Positions 13,861-27,690 of a stretch of 64,000 nt of DNA are shown piece by piece. The first letter of the stretch is position 1. Every line of letters starts with the position of its first letter. The position numbers and the translations under genes were made by a program. The notes under the pieces are model-generated. The model was not told where the DNA came from and searched no databases. It saw nothing but the letters and a program-made list of their open reading frames with translations. This DNA comes from Mycteria americana (taxonomy: Eukaryota; Chordata; Aves; Ciconiiformes; Ciconiidae): assembly GCF_035582795.1 (NCBI RefSeq), contig NC_134372.1, positions 34,280,316 to 34,344,315 on the forward strand, written 5' to 3'.

Positions 13861-16800
13861 TAAGTATGTAGTGCACACTTTACTCCCTTGCAGGTCTTAC
13901 CCTTCTATTTTCTGTCTTGTATGATGTTTTGAAAGGTCATTGGCATAGGATTTAATGTAACACATCCTTGATAAATTTTTGCTATCACAGCAGAAGGGAT
14001 AGGCTGCAATGGATTTACTCATGCCCCTCAGCAGGGGAACCTGCTATCAAGAGAGCAGATAAGTGTGAGCCTTCCCTGCTGGATGGTTACCTGCCCGGTA
14101 CCTCCGCTAGTGTGGTCATACCATGCCAGAAGTGATGTTATACAGTTCACGTGTATTCTTTACCTAGATATGACAGCAGGAGGCTCATATTCATGATTGT
14201 GTCTAAAATATGTATCTTAGAGTGTTTCTGAGCTGACGAGATTTTTCAAGAACTTTGGGAAGGCTCCACTTTTGTGTTGACAGTGTCGTGTATGTGGAGA
14301 TTGTGCTTTGTGGTATTTTCACTTAATTTTTACGGGGCTGATGTCCAGATTGACTAGTTACTGCAGTGATTGCTTGGATCTGATAGCATTTTATGCATAT
14401 AGTGGCACAGACTGAAGGCTGCAGAACAGGTTCAGCTTTGCCCTGTTCTGCCTCTCTTAATGCCTTCTTTTTTTACTGGTGGCCATGCTGTTCTCCATCA
14501 TTGCTTATTTTAAATAGCTGCTGTGTTGCCCTGAATGGGAGAGTAGAGGGCCTTGTAGTCATATGTGCCATTCAACTCTTAGCTGATATTTTGTGAGTGA
14601 TAAAAGCCATTATGTATATGCATTTGTTTTCTTTGTATAAGGAATTCCTGTTTCTCCTCAAAAGACCTGTGCTCATGCTGTTCAGTATTTAACAAAGTGA
14701 ATCAGGACACAGTTTGCCACTATGTGACTGAAGATTTACTAACATTGCCAAGTAAATACCTATCCTTCAGCTTTTTGCTTTCTCTGTTCTTGGCATTGTT
14801 ATACTGCAACCTCTTGGTGGTCCTGACTATGAACTTTATTGATACAGGAACACTTTAATTCCTTTCAAAAGCAGTGCATATTCTTGAGAGTGCAGAATCA
14901 CAACCTGTAGGTTTTTAGTGTTTATAAAAGGTGCAGGCGTTGATTAAAAACAGATTCTGTCCAAGTCTACGTGGATGTTGCAACGTGAAGAGAAAATAAC
15001 AGAACTGGTCAGAAGCCCAGGTACTTCTAGAAATGAAAAATGGAGAAAAAGCATCAAAATTTGTGAACACATTTGAAAAGATTAACATCCCCCAAACACA
15101 GCCCCCCACCCCCTCACCCCCCGAGAACTCAGCTGGTTTGGGCATTGCAAGGACCACAGGCAGCAACTGCAATGAGTCGGTTGTCCTTTTAGGAAAGCCC
15201 TGAAATTCCAGGGCTTGAGAAACAATGTTATGAACATAGCACTGCTGAGAGATGCTAAAGAACATGTCGCACTGAAGATGTGAAATGCCACACTGAATCA
15301 ATAAATAGGCCCCTGACTAACTGGAAACAGTGGTGCGGATTCTCATTTCTGCCTCATTTGGATAAATCCATGAGTACCAGGGATCAAGTTTGTGTGTTCC
15401 AGTGGTGCTGTGTCATGAAAGGATATTTGCTAACCTAAGTGTAGGGGACATTGTGGGGGAACATGCCTTTTCTGCAAAGCATTTCCTGGGTTTTGGAGGC
15501 TCCTGGATTTGTGAGTTGTCATATTTATTAGTCAATTCCCCCTGCTCACCATCATTATTAAAAATGACAACACCAGTTTTTGTATCCAGGACCGACTGTG
15601 TTGTATTGGTCTGAGTAATAATGCTCTTTATTTTTAAGTCAAGAGCATTTTGTTTATGTACTCTATCCACAAGGGAAAATATACTTCTGCTATTGCTGCA
15701 ACGCACAAGGGACAGTTAAATCTAATAAGTTAATCTAGACTTCTAGAAACAAAATTAAATTTTCAAATAAAGATGAACTGACAGCTAAGGCATAAATCTT
15801 TTATTTAAAATAGAAAATAACCCCATTCAAATGCAATCAGAGAAGACAGATGTAGGTAAAAAACAAGTAGAGATAGGATATATGGTGCATAAATTTGCTA
15901 TGTCTGTGTGATAGATCAAACAGGGTGACCTTAAAAATGTTCCTAAAACATCAGCTAAAATATGAAATTTGCATATATTTAAATACTGCTTGTTAATGTA
16001 AGATGGACCAGAAGGAATGTTAACACTGAAAGTAAAGTACAGCACAGGTGTAAAGTGTACAGCAGAAAGGTCACATTAGCTATCAGAGTGGCTGAAATGT
16101 AAATATTTACTAGCTTGGAGCTGGCAGGAAGTTCTATAAATGAGAAATATTATCTTCTACTGTTTAATATATCTTCTCAGGTAAAATAGTTAGCTGAAAA
16201 AAAGACCTTGAGTCAGCAAAGTTCCTAATTAACTAAATGTTTAACTTCAGACATCCTCTTAGATCCAAATTACCTTAATGGAACTACTCACAGATGCAGT
16301 TTTACTAGAGGCAAGGGCAGGTCCCTGTGATGAAGCATGTTATCAAGATCACAGAGGATGCTGTGAAATTTTACCTGCTTTTGGAGTGGTAAGGAGCTGT
16401 TTATACTCAGATTTCCCAAGTATTTTTCATTCTCTTTTTCTGGGTGCAAATCTGTGGTAGATTGTTGGTTTTGCTTAAGTGTGGGATCAGATCGCTACTT
16501 GGAAGACAGCATTTATTTCCTATTCAGGGGAGAAAATGTAGCTTTTCAAGAGGACCTGATATTAAATCATACGGAGCTCTTTTGTGTAAACACTCTCCTT
16601 CGACAAAAAGCTGCCTAGGGTTTCTTGATTCCTGCTCTGTCATTCTCTCCTGGACAACTTTTCCTCTGTTACCCTGTCCTCACAGCAGTGCATAAGCCAT
16701 GCTGCTTCCTGGGATAGGACATGTTTAGATCCAGTCCCCCCAGGTGTCTGCAGTGAGTGTCCGGCTTTTTCATCATATCCTCAGAATGGGAATTTCTCCA

Positions 16801-19727
16801 ACTACGTAGGCAATGGCATAGGCACCTCTCGTTCAGCTCCAGCCCCCTTAAAGAGTCTGAGACTGTCTTGTCCATCTGGTCGTGCCTAGAAGTACATTGT
16901 AATTATCTCCTGGTTCTTAATAAATCTGGGTTTTCTAGAGATTTCTGCTGTAATTGGATCAGTCATTAATGTAGCCCAGATTTCTCACAGTATTCTGCTG
17001 AGATTACATCTGTTCCAATACAGTGACCCAGTTAGAGCCAAGATACCTGTATGACTATGAAAAAGGAAATCCATTTGTAAAATGTTATAAATATTTTGAC
17101 GTACAATATCGCAATAAAAGAAATGTAGTTATTGCTGATAACATCGTCCAACCCCTGGGAACAGCACATGGATGTGCAGATGGCTTTCCAGCACTCCAGA
17201 CATGGACGTAGGTACTGATAGGCACAAGGGGATTTATCCTTTCAATTTGCTTGTTTGATGTTTTGTTCTGTTGTTTTGTTAGCTCATTGATGTTCTTTTA
17301 TGTGGGTTTTGTGAATGATTTGCTTTTAAAGTGGTATAATTCTGAAAGGTCTTTTTTGTATTCATTTCTAGGAAGAGTGTAAGTTCTTCAAGTCATTGAT
17401 TAGTGACAAATGCCATCTTTTGAGAAGTTCTCTTAATCTTTGGGATGTCTGTTTTGAAGGTCACTTCCATTTATTAAAGGATTGCAACTGTACGCCTGAA
17501 TATTTCATGAATTGTTAGTATTGTTTCTAGCTTTTGCAATACTTTTTCATAGGAAAAAAAGTCAGGTAACAGAAAGATTTTTAAAACATTACCCAGAAAG
17601 CTACATACTGACCTAATATTATGTTGTCATTGGTCAAGTTGGATTGTTTCTGTCACATCTGTATTACATAATACAGGACAAATCAAAATCTGAGGTGGTG
17701 CGTATGTGCACTATGGGAATACAGTCTCCACACTGAGTGTCAGCTATGTGTGGTTGTTCAAGTTGTACGTATAGACCTCTGGTAAGAGCTGCAGCATATG
17801 GGGTGAAAACACAAACCCAAAGAGCAATAGAAAATAGTCAGAGGGGCTTGCAGTAAAATTGTGTGGATTAATCACTGGATTCCCTTGAATGTGTGGCATG
17901 CTACAGATCTGGGGCCCTTTTCTTTGGCCTCAGTAGCTGCGGAGTGTCATTCCCCGTGTAAGGCAGGATTTGGTGCATCATAAAAAGCACAAGTCTCTCG
18001 CTGTTCCTTGCTGAGGGCTCTTCCTGCACGTGGCAGGGGTCTGTCGTTCAATAACAAAGGTCTTAGATTCAGTCTCCACTGATGATCTGTGTTTAGGTGT
18101 GTTACGTTTGCACTTTCTCACCTTGTAGGAATGGACTGTTGAAGAGAAGGTCCTTCACACTGTGGGATCATTAAATCCAGGTCATCTATAAAAGATTTGG
18201 TCTGTGACAGAAACTTTTCTAAATGTTTTTATAATAAAACATGCCTTGGTAGGAGACATTTTAGAAATGCTGCTTGCAAGAATACGTGAGTGTAAAATTT
18301 AAAATTTGCCCTGTACTCCTAGCACTCTGAAAACTGAACTCTGCTTCCAGGAGTATGTGAACTTCGTTCACATACTGTTTTCTTTAAACACTGACTTGAA
18401 ACATTTGGCTGCTTTGTAGACTGATTGGGATTATAGAATCATTAGAGCTTGCTAATTTAGGGAAATGAGGTTCATTTGTTTACAAGAGGCCTGTTAAAAA
18501 AATGATGCGCTGTTCCAGTGTGGTCTTTCCTATAGATTAGCCACAGTAGAGTACATGTATTGGGGCAGCCAAAATACAAGTAGACAATTAGCTTTTCTAC
18601 CAGAGACTAGTTTTGTTAACATTCCCTTGATTTGACAGCTGGAATAGATGAATGTCATTCCTGACCTTTTCAGTTTTACAGCTTCTTCACTTTCATAATT
18701 CCAACTCCTGCAGCTGCAGCATGGAAATGAACTTTAATAATGTTCTCCAAACTCTTGAAAATGCATTACTTAACAGTTACATTTTACAGTGCTCTAAACA
18801 GTATATACCTTTCATATCACTGCTTTTAAAACCATAGAGTAAATGCAATTAGCATTAGCAGTTAAGTGGTGGATGTTTCTTGACTGCTTTTATAGAGCAG
18901 ATCTGAATAATCAGACATTAGGTATCCACATTTCATTGTGATTTATGATGATGGAAAAAATTATTCTGCCCTGAGTTTTAATTATTGCTGGAAGATATTC
19001 TCTAGGTTCTTCTATTGATGCCTTTCATTTAATGTTATAGGGTCAAATACTGTTCACTTTATTGATGTGAATAATTCTACTGAAGCTAATATAAGTAAAT
19101 ATAAAGAGCAGAAACCAGTTATTTAATGTAAATTCCAGAGGTCCGATTGTGTAAGCTGTGGTATTCCACTGAAATAGAGTAATGACATGATGCTGTTCTA
19201 GATGACTCTGCTGTTCTTCTTAATTTACTTAATCACAATCTGCATTTATGTTAATTAAATTAAAGTTAAAAAAAGAAAGGTTTAGAGGGGATACCATCAC
19301 TATGGAGAATGTGAGGTTAAGTAACTTTAACTTAAAACTTATTTGGGGGGGGGGTTGTCTTATGTACAAAGTAAGACTAATCAAGGTTTAACTCTCCAGA
19401 TCAGGTAAAGCTATAGGATTCAAAACTGGGAAGCAAGGTGAAACTACGCAGAATAGCAAAGCTAACCTTAGAAACAACAAGAATACAAACTGTTAGTGAT
19501 GTTACTTGTTGGGCTCTAGGGGTGGCTGGGGCCCATTAGCTACCGTGGCTGCAGGGCTTGCGGAGAAGCTCACCAGCAACGACCTCTTCTCCTCCTGCCA
19601 GACAGCTTGGTAAAGTCCACAGTGTATTAACCACTTTTTAATATATTCTTATAGTGCTTTTGAAGGGCTCATTTCAAAGTTCTCACGTAGCTAATCGGTT
19701 GAGCCTCTTCTGAGGGTTCAAATATCC
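13861..19727. other. Gene desert, segment 3
   Basis: No gene is recognised. It holds a C-rich tract (15096-15122) and a G10 run (19345-19354). A short stretch at 18431-18450 vaguely resembles the 3' end of a CR1 LINE, but it is too short to call. Confidence 0.6.
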
Positions 19728-19746
19728 TAATGAGATTAACTCATTA
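19728..19746. promoter_or_regulatory. Perfect dyad TAATGAG-ATTAA-CTCATTA
   Basis: A 19-bp sequence with two perfect 7-bp inverted homeodomain-type half sites separated by 5 bp. The arrangement is what a paired or dimeric homeodomain factor would bind. A binding role is inferred, and a chance dyad is possible. Confidence 0.3.
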
Positions 19747-20113
19747 AATAACTGCCCATCACTTAGTTGCTGATACTCTGATTTGTTTGTGGCACTGGAA
19801 GAGAGAGCTGCCTGTGAAAATGTTAGCACTGCTTGGAGACAATTTCTCTTTGAATATTTTTAGATTATTACATTTTCCACCCTAGGTAAGTCAGTATCAT
19901 TTCCTCTGTCACACAAATGGATTGGGCTGTGCGGTAACAGTCTTTCTCCCTTCAGGCTGGTCAGGCAGAGGTGACAGGTTTTGCCACCATGACATTACCT
20001 CTTTCCTTAGGAATGAGACTTAAGCTTCCCTGTGACTAATTAGTTGTCTCTCGGGGGATGGATTTGTCGGTGCTCACACATGCCGAATGGCAGAGATGCC
20101 TTCCACAGAGCCC

Positions 20114-20135
20114 AAGGAAGGAAGGAAGGAAGGAA
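20114..20135 (+). repeat. (GGAA)n microsatellite
   Basis: About five uninterrupted GGAA units on the plus strand. GGAA arrays are ETS-factor cores, but this one is short and otherwise ordinary. Confidence 0.85.
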
Positions 20136-23100
20136 AAAGTAAAATAAGTTCACCTCAAATTTTACAAATTAACCAAAACCCACAAATAAAATACCCATGA
20201 ATATTTATGAAAGAGCAAAACCATGGCAGAAAACACAGGACAGTGCTAAACCTGCATACTGGTGTCAAGTGGCAGGAGATGTTACCTCCCTTTAACAGAG
20301 GTGGTCTGAGTCTCACTTCTGCTGCCTTATTTGTGTCCCAGTGGTCAAGGAAAGCTTAGGAGTGAGTGGCTGTTTGGGGAAAGGCCAGAAAGGAGTTTGG
20401 TTTTGGAAAGCCCCATGCAGGGAGCAGATGAGCCTTGGCGTGGAAGCCGGCGGCAGAGGCGCCAGTAAGGAGTCCAGGCAGCGCGACCTGGTTTGGCTGC
20501 CGAGTTACGCTGGTTGCTCCAGTTTCAGGAAACAAATGTTCTGTCCCTGGACAAAGGATACAAGTAATGCCAAGCCTGAGAGATTCCTTTGAAGAACTGG
20601 CTGGCCGCTTGGGTTGCTGGCATGCTTTAGCTTTAACAGGCCTGGGAGTTTCCAAGCAAGCTTGCTCACAGAAGTGCTCAAAAGAAAGAAGTAGCTGTTG
20701 CTGTGACCTTGCATGCACACGTGGTTAGTGGCTTACAGGAGCAGCCTTTGGGAAAATACCAAGGAGTCCCATGTGCAAAGCTCTAATTTGAGAAGTCCCC
20801 ACATAGCACAACCAGCCCATAGCCACATCACTTTAAGGCATGATTTGAATGGTCTGAACAAGTTGGGATCTTTCTGTCAGGTTAATGAACCCACACTTGA
20901 AAATTAGACATGCGCTGCTATGATGATGGATTAAGACCACACTGGTATTGTGATGATACTAGTGTATAACCAACAACTTCATTTATAGTTCTTGAGGATA
21001 TAAAACGGTATTAGATGCAATGCTTAAAAGATACGAGATGTTGTTTTTCTTATAGGCTATGCTTCTCAAGTGTTTGTCTACACAGAGTCTTTCTGGTTGC
21101 TTCTAAAGAAAGCTCTGGTTTCCTGATAGTCAGCTGTCCAAGAAACTTGAAGGGTGCTCTTTAACACTTCTCAGTGGCATGAGTCTGTCTTGCTTTTCAG
21201 GTTTTTTTGGTGAGCAGAGCTGGTCAAAATTTATGGATTTGAAAATAAAATGTGAAAGTTTTGACTGTTGGTGGAGAAAAAAATATAAACAATATCTCCA
21301 TTACATTTTTTTCCTTGGTTTTAACCCATTCTAGTATTGGTTGAACTATTTAAAATAACAATAGTTTGACTGTTGAATTAGGATAGAAAGTAAGAAAAAA
21401 GGAAAGGTTTTTGTCTTGTCTTTTTGCAGCCATGGTCTCTGCTTACCATCAGCAATAGAGGGACACAGAAAAATTCTTAATTATCTGCAGAAGGACTCAG
21501 TACATGCTCGTCTCTAAGGTGAAAAACATCCAAACTACTGAACCTACTAAAATAAATCCTTCTTAGGCTTGGGGATTTGGTGGTGGTGGTGGTGTTGTGT
21601 TTGGGTTTTTTTACTTAGTTGAATAGGTCATTTGAAAACAAATAGAGCAATGCATTTTGAGCATAGCCCTATGGTTTGCTTAGTCAAATTGTTAGACGCA
21701 CAGTCTACTATTTAATACGTTACTGGACAGCCTAGGCTGTGACCCTAAGCACCAAATGTGGGAGCACACATATTTTTACACATATTTTTACTTTTTTTGC
21801 ATTGTAGGCTAATGTGTTGTACTCCAGAACCGTCCTCCACATTCTTGGAATGTAATGATTGCAATGCAAAAGTGGAAATGTCTCAGTTTCCTATGGGTGG
21901 ACCCTGTTTGGGCCCATTCAGATGAAACAGCAGTCAATGTCTGTCCCGATGCAGCAGCACTAGTAAATAAAACAAAATAGAGAGCGACAATACTTCATTG
22001 CTCATTTTTGCTTGCTGTAGACTTGTTTCAAAGACAGCAGAAGGAAATGGGAAAGGAGAGAAACTGCCAAAGTCACATCTGTACCTAACTGTGTCTAACA
22101 TTATCTTTTATGTCAAATCATTATCATATCCAGGAAAAAACACTGGTGTTTAGTGCCAGCTGTCTGCTTATTACAGCAAAGGAACTGGGAGAAGGCACCA
22201 GGAACAAGGCAATCATTAAAGAGATATGGTACCTCTGTATTATTGACACTTTTAGGTATTAGTAGTGTCGCTTTGGGATAGTGGGCAGGAAGCAGCGTGG
22301 TGTGGAGCTAGGAAGCACACGGTAATGACTTGGCCACGCAGCTGAATTGTGCCCGTAGAGCTTGCTGCCAGTCCACTTTCCAGGAGGGAAAGGGCAGCAG
22401 CAGCACTTTGGAAGAGCGTCCAGCGCAGTTGCTCAGGACTGGCCCTGACAGTGGGCATCCCAGTACTGCCTTCTGTTTGCTTCAGTGATGAAATTTGTTG
22501 ACTCAGAAGTTTGATCAATATTTAATGTGAGAGACAGCATGTTGATGCGGATTTAAAAAAAAGTGAATGTATGCTGTTATCTCTGTGCTTTTCCAGATAT
22601 GAATGATGGCAGGTTTCAATATTACATTCAGAGTTACCCTGGGAAAGGATGTGTTCAGCCCAGGATGCAGCCCACGGTGCAAGGTGTGCTCTGGAAATGC
22701 AAAATAATAATAGCTTACGTTAACAGCATAAACCATTGATTACATGTGTTTTGATGTGAAGAACCACACCACCAATTGAACTTGTAGCTGTAGTCAGGGA
22801 CTGATTCACCACATGATCGTTTTTAGCCAAGCAAGTTCTGAATCATGGGCCTATAATTGCTTCAGATTCCTGTTATTGATCTCTTATGTCAAAATAATTG
22901 AACTTTATGGCTGACTTCTGATGCTTATTGAAAAATCATACAATTACTTCCAACCAGCTGTGAGTCAATAGAAGTTGAGTACATACCACTACTCAGAGTG
23001 CTTGATATATAGATTTCCTTCCAAATAAACACAAGACCTACAATATATTAATAAATCTAGGAGTCTGGATGCATGGTTCTAAGTTACATAATTACATCAC

Positions 23101-24600
23101 CTAATATTTGTAATACCTGGAGTATCTGTTATGCCTTTGTATATAAAATATACCTACTTCAACCCCAACCCTACAAGCTGTGGAGACTGCTGTGCCTGCA
23201 GAGAGCCACAGCAGGGTCTGCACCGATGCAGCAGTCTGACACGCAGAACAGGGATCAAGGTCTCGTTGGCCAAACAAACATGATGAAGCGCTGGGAGCCA
23301 GCATGTTTTATTGTGCTGAGACTGACTGGGACATGTCCTATAAAACATCAAAAACTCTTCTCTTTCCATTTGAAGTTAACACCAGTCTAGAAAATCCTGT
23401 CCTGTATATCACTTTCTTTTTTAGCTTGGTCTTTACTCTTTTCTTTATACCAATGAACTGTCTGGAGCCTTATTTACAAAACTCTGTATCCAGGACACAG
23501 ACATCCTTGTTTTCCTTCAGCGAGGGTCTTCAGAGTAGACATACACATGTAGCCTCTTCTTCAAAAAGCTCATACTTCTATGATTTCACAAAACCCTAAC
23601 ATTTTTGTTGACTACAGGATGGTGACAAATAGACTTGCAATCCTTTTGAACAAGCAGTTTAAAAGAGCTCCCTGATAAGCTGAAACTCTTCTAGAATGAC
23701 TTAGGTTGAGAATTTTCACACCCCACTGCTGATGGGGAATAGACTATACAGCGTATATACACACACACAGAGCTGGCAAGGTACTTAAGCGATAAAAAAT
23801 GTTTTATGTGAAGGTAATGAAGACTTCATGTTGCCTAGTTGAATAGCTTTAGCTGTCAATTTCTAGATCAAATCCTATCTGAGAAAGCACATTAGCTTTA
23901 CTGCGTCTTGTTTCCCATGTAATCACTGTGCTACTAGTACTGGTTTTATTCACTCCTGCATTTCTTTAAATATTGTTTTAGTAATTCTCTTTCCTTAAGG
24001 GGAAGGAAGCATTAATCAGCCAGTGCATTTAGTACCTACTTACATTAATATCTAGACAATGCAGTGATTTAGAATTCTTTGCACCTTTTTGCAGGTTTTT
24101 CATTATATTTCTTAGTGTCTTGAGGATGCGTTTCCTCATGACACTTTACAATAAACCTTTGCAAAATGAATAGCTTTCATTATGAAATCAATGTTATTCC
24201 CTCTAAACTTCAGGGGCAATGTCAAAGAAAAGCTACTATAATTGCTAATGCTGAGCAGTTTTTTATGACCAAACTCTACTTCCCAGATGTCACAGAAATA
24301 CAGTTATCACCTTCCTCAGCACTTTTGCCCTCCCTTGTCACTGTGGTTCTCTTTCTCAAGAAAGTGTTTGTCAGCCATGTCTTTTTCTGTTCTTATGTCT
24401 TTACTCTGTTTTCTGTTCGAATTCAACCTTAAAGCTACCCTTTTCAGCAGAAATGGTCTAACGTTTACACTTGTGACTCTGCATAGCAGGAACCCCTGAC
24501 CACTGCCTCTCCTAAAGCAAGATTATAAGGATGAATTTTAATTCTGAAGCACAAGAATTACTTATTAAGAACTTGATGCATGCATTTTAATTCCAGATTT

Positions 24601-24612
24601 GGGGGGGGGGGG
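24601..24612 (+). repeat. G12 homopolymer
   Basis: Twelve consecutive G follow TTTCCAGATTT-type sequence. It is a length-variable homopolymer and a likely sequencing or assembly error hotspot. Confidence 0.9.
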
Positions 24613-27479
24613 TTCAGGAAGATCTACCATGCAGACACAGCATACTGCCTGTGACCAGCCCAGTCTACTCTCTACTCTTCTGAGTACTATCTTAGGTGTT
24701 AGACATTTTAATTTGAAGTAGGGCCCATAATTGCATTTTTAAGAAGCCAAATCCAGTGTGCTTACTAGAACTAGCCCCTGGGGTGCTTGCTGCTTGCATG
24801 AGTTGGGTCCAGATGTGAGCGTACTGCTCAGTTTGACGCTGGCTGACACTGTGGAGCCCAGAGAGTTGCAGTCCTCCGGGGCCCAGAGGAAACGGCTGGA
24901 CAGAGGACTTCCCAGGACTGCTGCGTTGGCCGTGGACATGTAAGTTCCTCAAAGTTCTGTTCAAGATTAAATTAGGCACATTCATTGTTTCTGAATGTGG
25001 ACCTTTGTTCTTACGTGTTTATGTGTACCAGCAACAGAAGTAATGTGGACTAACAGGTTTGGTAAAAGGCTTATAAACTAACAGGTAGAAGTACTCAGCA
25101 GCTGTTCATTAAATGCAGATAGCGTGGCCGCTCCACTTTTCAAGGTCTTACCAAGGTGCAAAACTGCATCAGCCTGTCTCTGTTTCACAGAGAGACGCGG
25201 TTTCTTCCACTTCCATTTCTTAAGGTAATACTTACATTAAGCTCTGGTTCACAGGAAAATGCAAATGAAATCCTAAAAGTTTGTCAGCATCTTGATATTC
25301 TCTTGATTAAAAACAGTTTAACTTGTTCGTCCTTTTTTAGTATAGAAATAGACATCTGAGTCACTAATTTGTTTGCCCCCTTTGAGGCTGTTGAAATGTA
25401 AAAGAGATGAGTTAGCAGCCCCTGGCAGTGTGGGCTATAATGGAGATGCTGACAGACTTATTTATAGTGTGGTCATGCTACCAGGCATTACAATTACATT
25501 TCACTCAGGGAAGTTACTTTGACTTCTTTAAGTAATAGCTGTAGTTAAGCAGCTCTTTAAAGCTCGTCTTAACGCCGTACATGTTTCGATGATTGAATTT
25601 TTGTCATAACCAGGGTACCATACCGGTGGTTATCCTGATGCTCAGTTTTACTTCAAACACATACAATTGTCTTATCTCATTCCCTGCCTTAATTACTTTA
25701 AATATACTGACAAGCACAACTGACCAGTTAATAGTACTTTTTCTCATCTTTTCTCATTTGTTATCCATGATGCTCTTCCATGTTGTAATTACTTCTCAAT
25801 TTTTCATGACTCAAAATAGGAGATGTACATAATGAATACAAATAGCAGATTGATTAAATGTAACATGCATTGTAGCACCAGCAAGATTGTCATTTGTTAT
25901 TAATGAGAGAGATTTGTCAGGTTCTTGTGAAAAGGCTCGTGACGCACAGCAATCCAAACCTAATAGCTGTAAGACTGTAGCTGACCTTCAGCTGTTTAAT
26001 TGTCATGCAACACAAAGAGGAAGGTACGCATGATTTTCAAGATAATTTCATATTTCTCTGTTTTGGTGCCATCTTAACATTTTGAGGCTTAATAGCAAAA
26101 CATGCAAGTCAGGTTAACTGAGAATATTCCAATAAATGGTGTGTCATTATAAGGCACCAAATTTGAAAGCCAAAGCCATTTTGTAGGAGCCAAAATACTG
26201 ATTTTTACAAGGGTGAAACTAAGCGAGGCCTTTGCCTGCGCTGGTGTGGCCAGCAGCTCAGTAGTCAGGGAGCTCATGCAAGAAATGCAGGAACCTGCTG
26301 TTCAGATGTCTCTGCCGGATTTAACCAGACACACAAATATATACCTTCTGCATCCTTACTAAGTTACCAGCCATCAGGCAACAGACGACTCCAGAGCCTT
26401 GTTCAGTGGCTCCTGATCAAACTGGTTCATTTTACATAAATAAAGTATCCGTTGAAAGCTGGTCTTCTATATACTGGAGAGAAGTATTTGCTATTAGAGT
26501 TGGTGGTTTTGAGAGATCTCTTCCATGCCGGTGTCTGACAAGAAGTTTATTTGATATCCAAAAACTTTTTGTGGAATGAGGAAAGTTTTCTTCATTGTAT
26601 CGCAGGCAAACAGCCAGGGAAGGCTCACAAATGAAAATGGCAATGCAGGAAATTATTTCCCAACCTTGAGGTCTGAGCCTGAAAATCCAAACAGCTGAAT
26701 CCTTGTCCCCTACATGCAGCTCCCTCAATTTCAGTGTGGATCAGCAAAGGGTTTTTTCCCAGAATCAGAGCCTCGATAATACTTTAGTTCTTTATTGACG
26801 TACATTGCTTTTGCTGCATTAACTTCAAAAATACCTTGCACCAGGTGAAGGTCTGCCTCCCGGTCAGTTTGTTCTAGCCATGGACCATACTCAATTAAAA
26901 ACCTACAAAAACCAGTTTTGCTTTCAAATTACATGTTACAGTGTGAACATCAGTATTATTTACCTGAGTTTAACAAATTAACTGAGGATTAAACCTTGGT
27001 ATTTAGTTCTTCCAGCTTCTGCTTTCATAAGTGAATGTAGGGATTTTATGGGCATTATTTAAAACAAAAATTTTGATCACAAAGCCTTTGAAGAACTATA
27101 TAAAAATGTTATGCGGTTGTTACACATCTCAAGGTGAGGAGAGTCTTTGAAATTTACTCTGAAATTAGAGACTTTAATCTGCATAATTTATACACTGCGT
27201 ATTCATAAAAAGGACTACAATTGAAACTCACCTGTCATCAGAAGTAAAAAGATGGAAACAATGGCTAGGACTGAGGCAGGGAAATGGTGTTATGGATGTT
27301 ATTTCCTAAATATTTTCTAAGGAACGGTTTCTACCAGTTACTGAGGAAATTAAGGAAAAGTGACAAAGCAACAATCATTTCCAAGTAATAGTTATTTTTT
27401 CTTTTCATTATCTGTGCTGTCTGCCCTCAGATCTCCTGCATTGTTCAGATTTCAAAACATTTCCTGCTGTAATAGACAA

Positions 27480-27690
27480 GCAAGAGACTTTCCGCCCGGG
27501 CAAGGAGGAGAGCTCGGCTCCTGCAGCGCAGCTCTCACCTGGGACAGCATTGAGTCTGCTGCTACAGGCTGGTACCGAACAGCCAGCTCGGGCGTGTTCA
27601 TTAATGACGGATAATTTTGCTAGGCTCAGAACTTGGTTTGAATAAGCATGTAAAAATTTGGCTATAATTTTCAAATAATAAGCTGGACTT
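27480..27690. promoter_or_regulatory. Candidate regulatory element, GC patch fused to AT-rich motif run
   Basis: A short CpG-containing segment (CTTTCCGCCCGGGCAAGG, AGCTCGGGCGTGTTC) passes directly into CATTAATGACGGATAATTTTG and further AT-rich sequence. This resembles other candidate elements in the window. No exon is recognised. Confidence 0.3.

Larger units (their letters stand above)
19747..27479. other. Gene desert, segment 4
   Basis: No gene is recognised. It includes a (GGAA)n tract (20114-20135), a (GGT)n tract (21579-21594) and a G12 run (24601-24612). Stretches near 25480-25640 and 25860-26020 (GTTATTAATGAG, GTTTAATTGTCATGC) look like possible conserved non-coding sequence but lack a decisive signal. 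Confidence 0.6.

Noticed and set aside
18425-18455. Possible CR1 LINE 3' end (TTATAGAATCATTAG)
   Set aside because: Only about 15 bases resemble the CR1 tail, and no adjoining CR1 body is recognisable.
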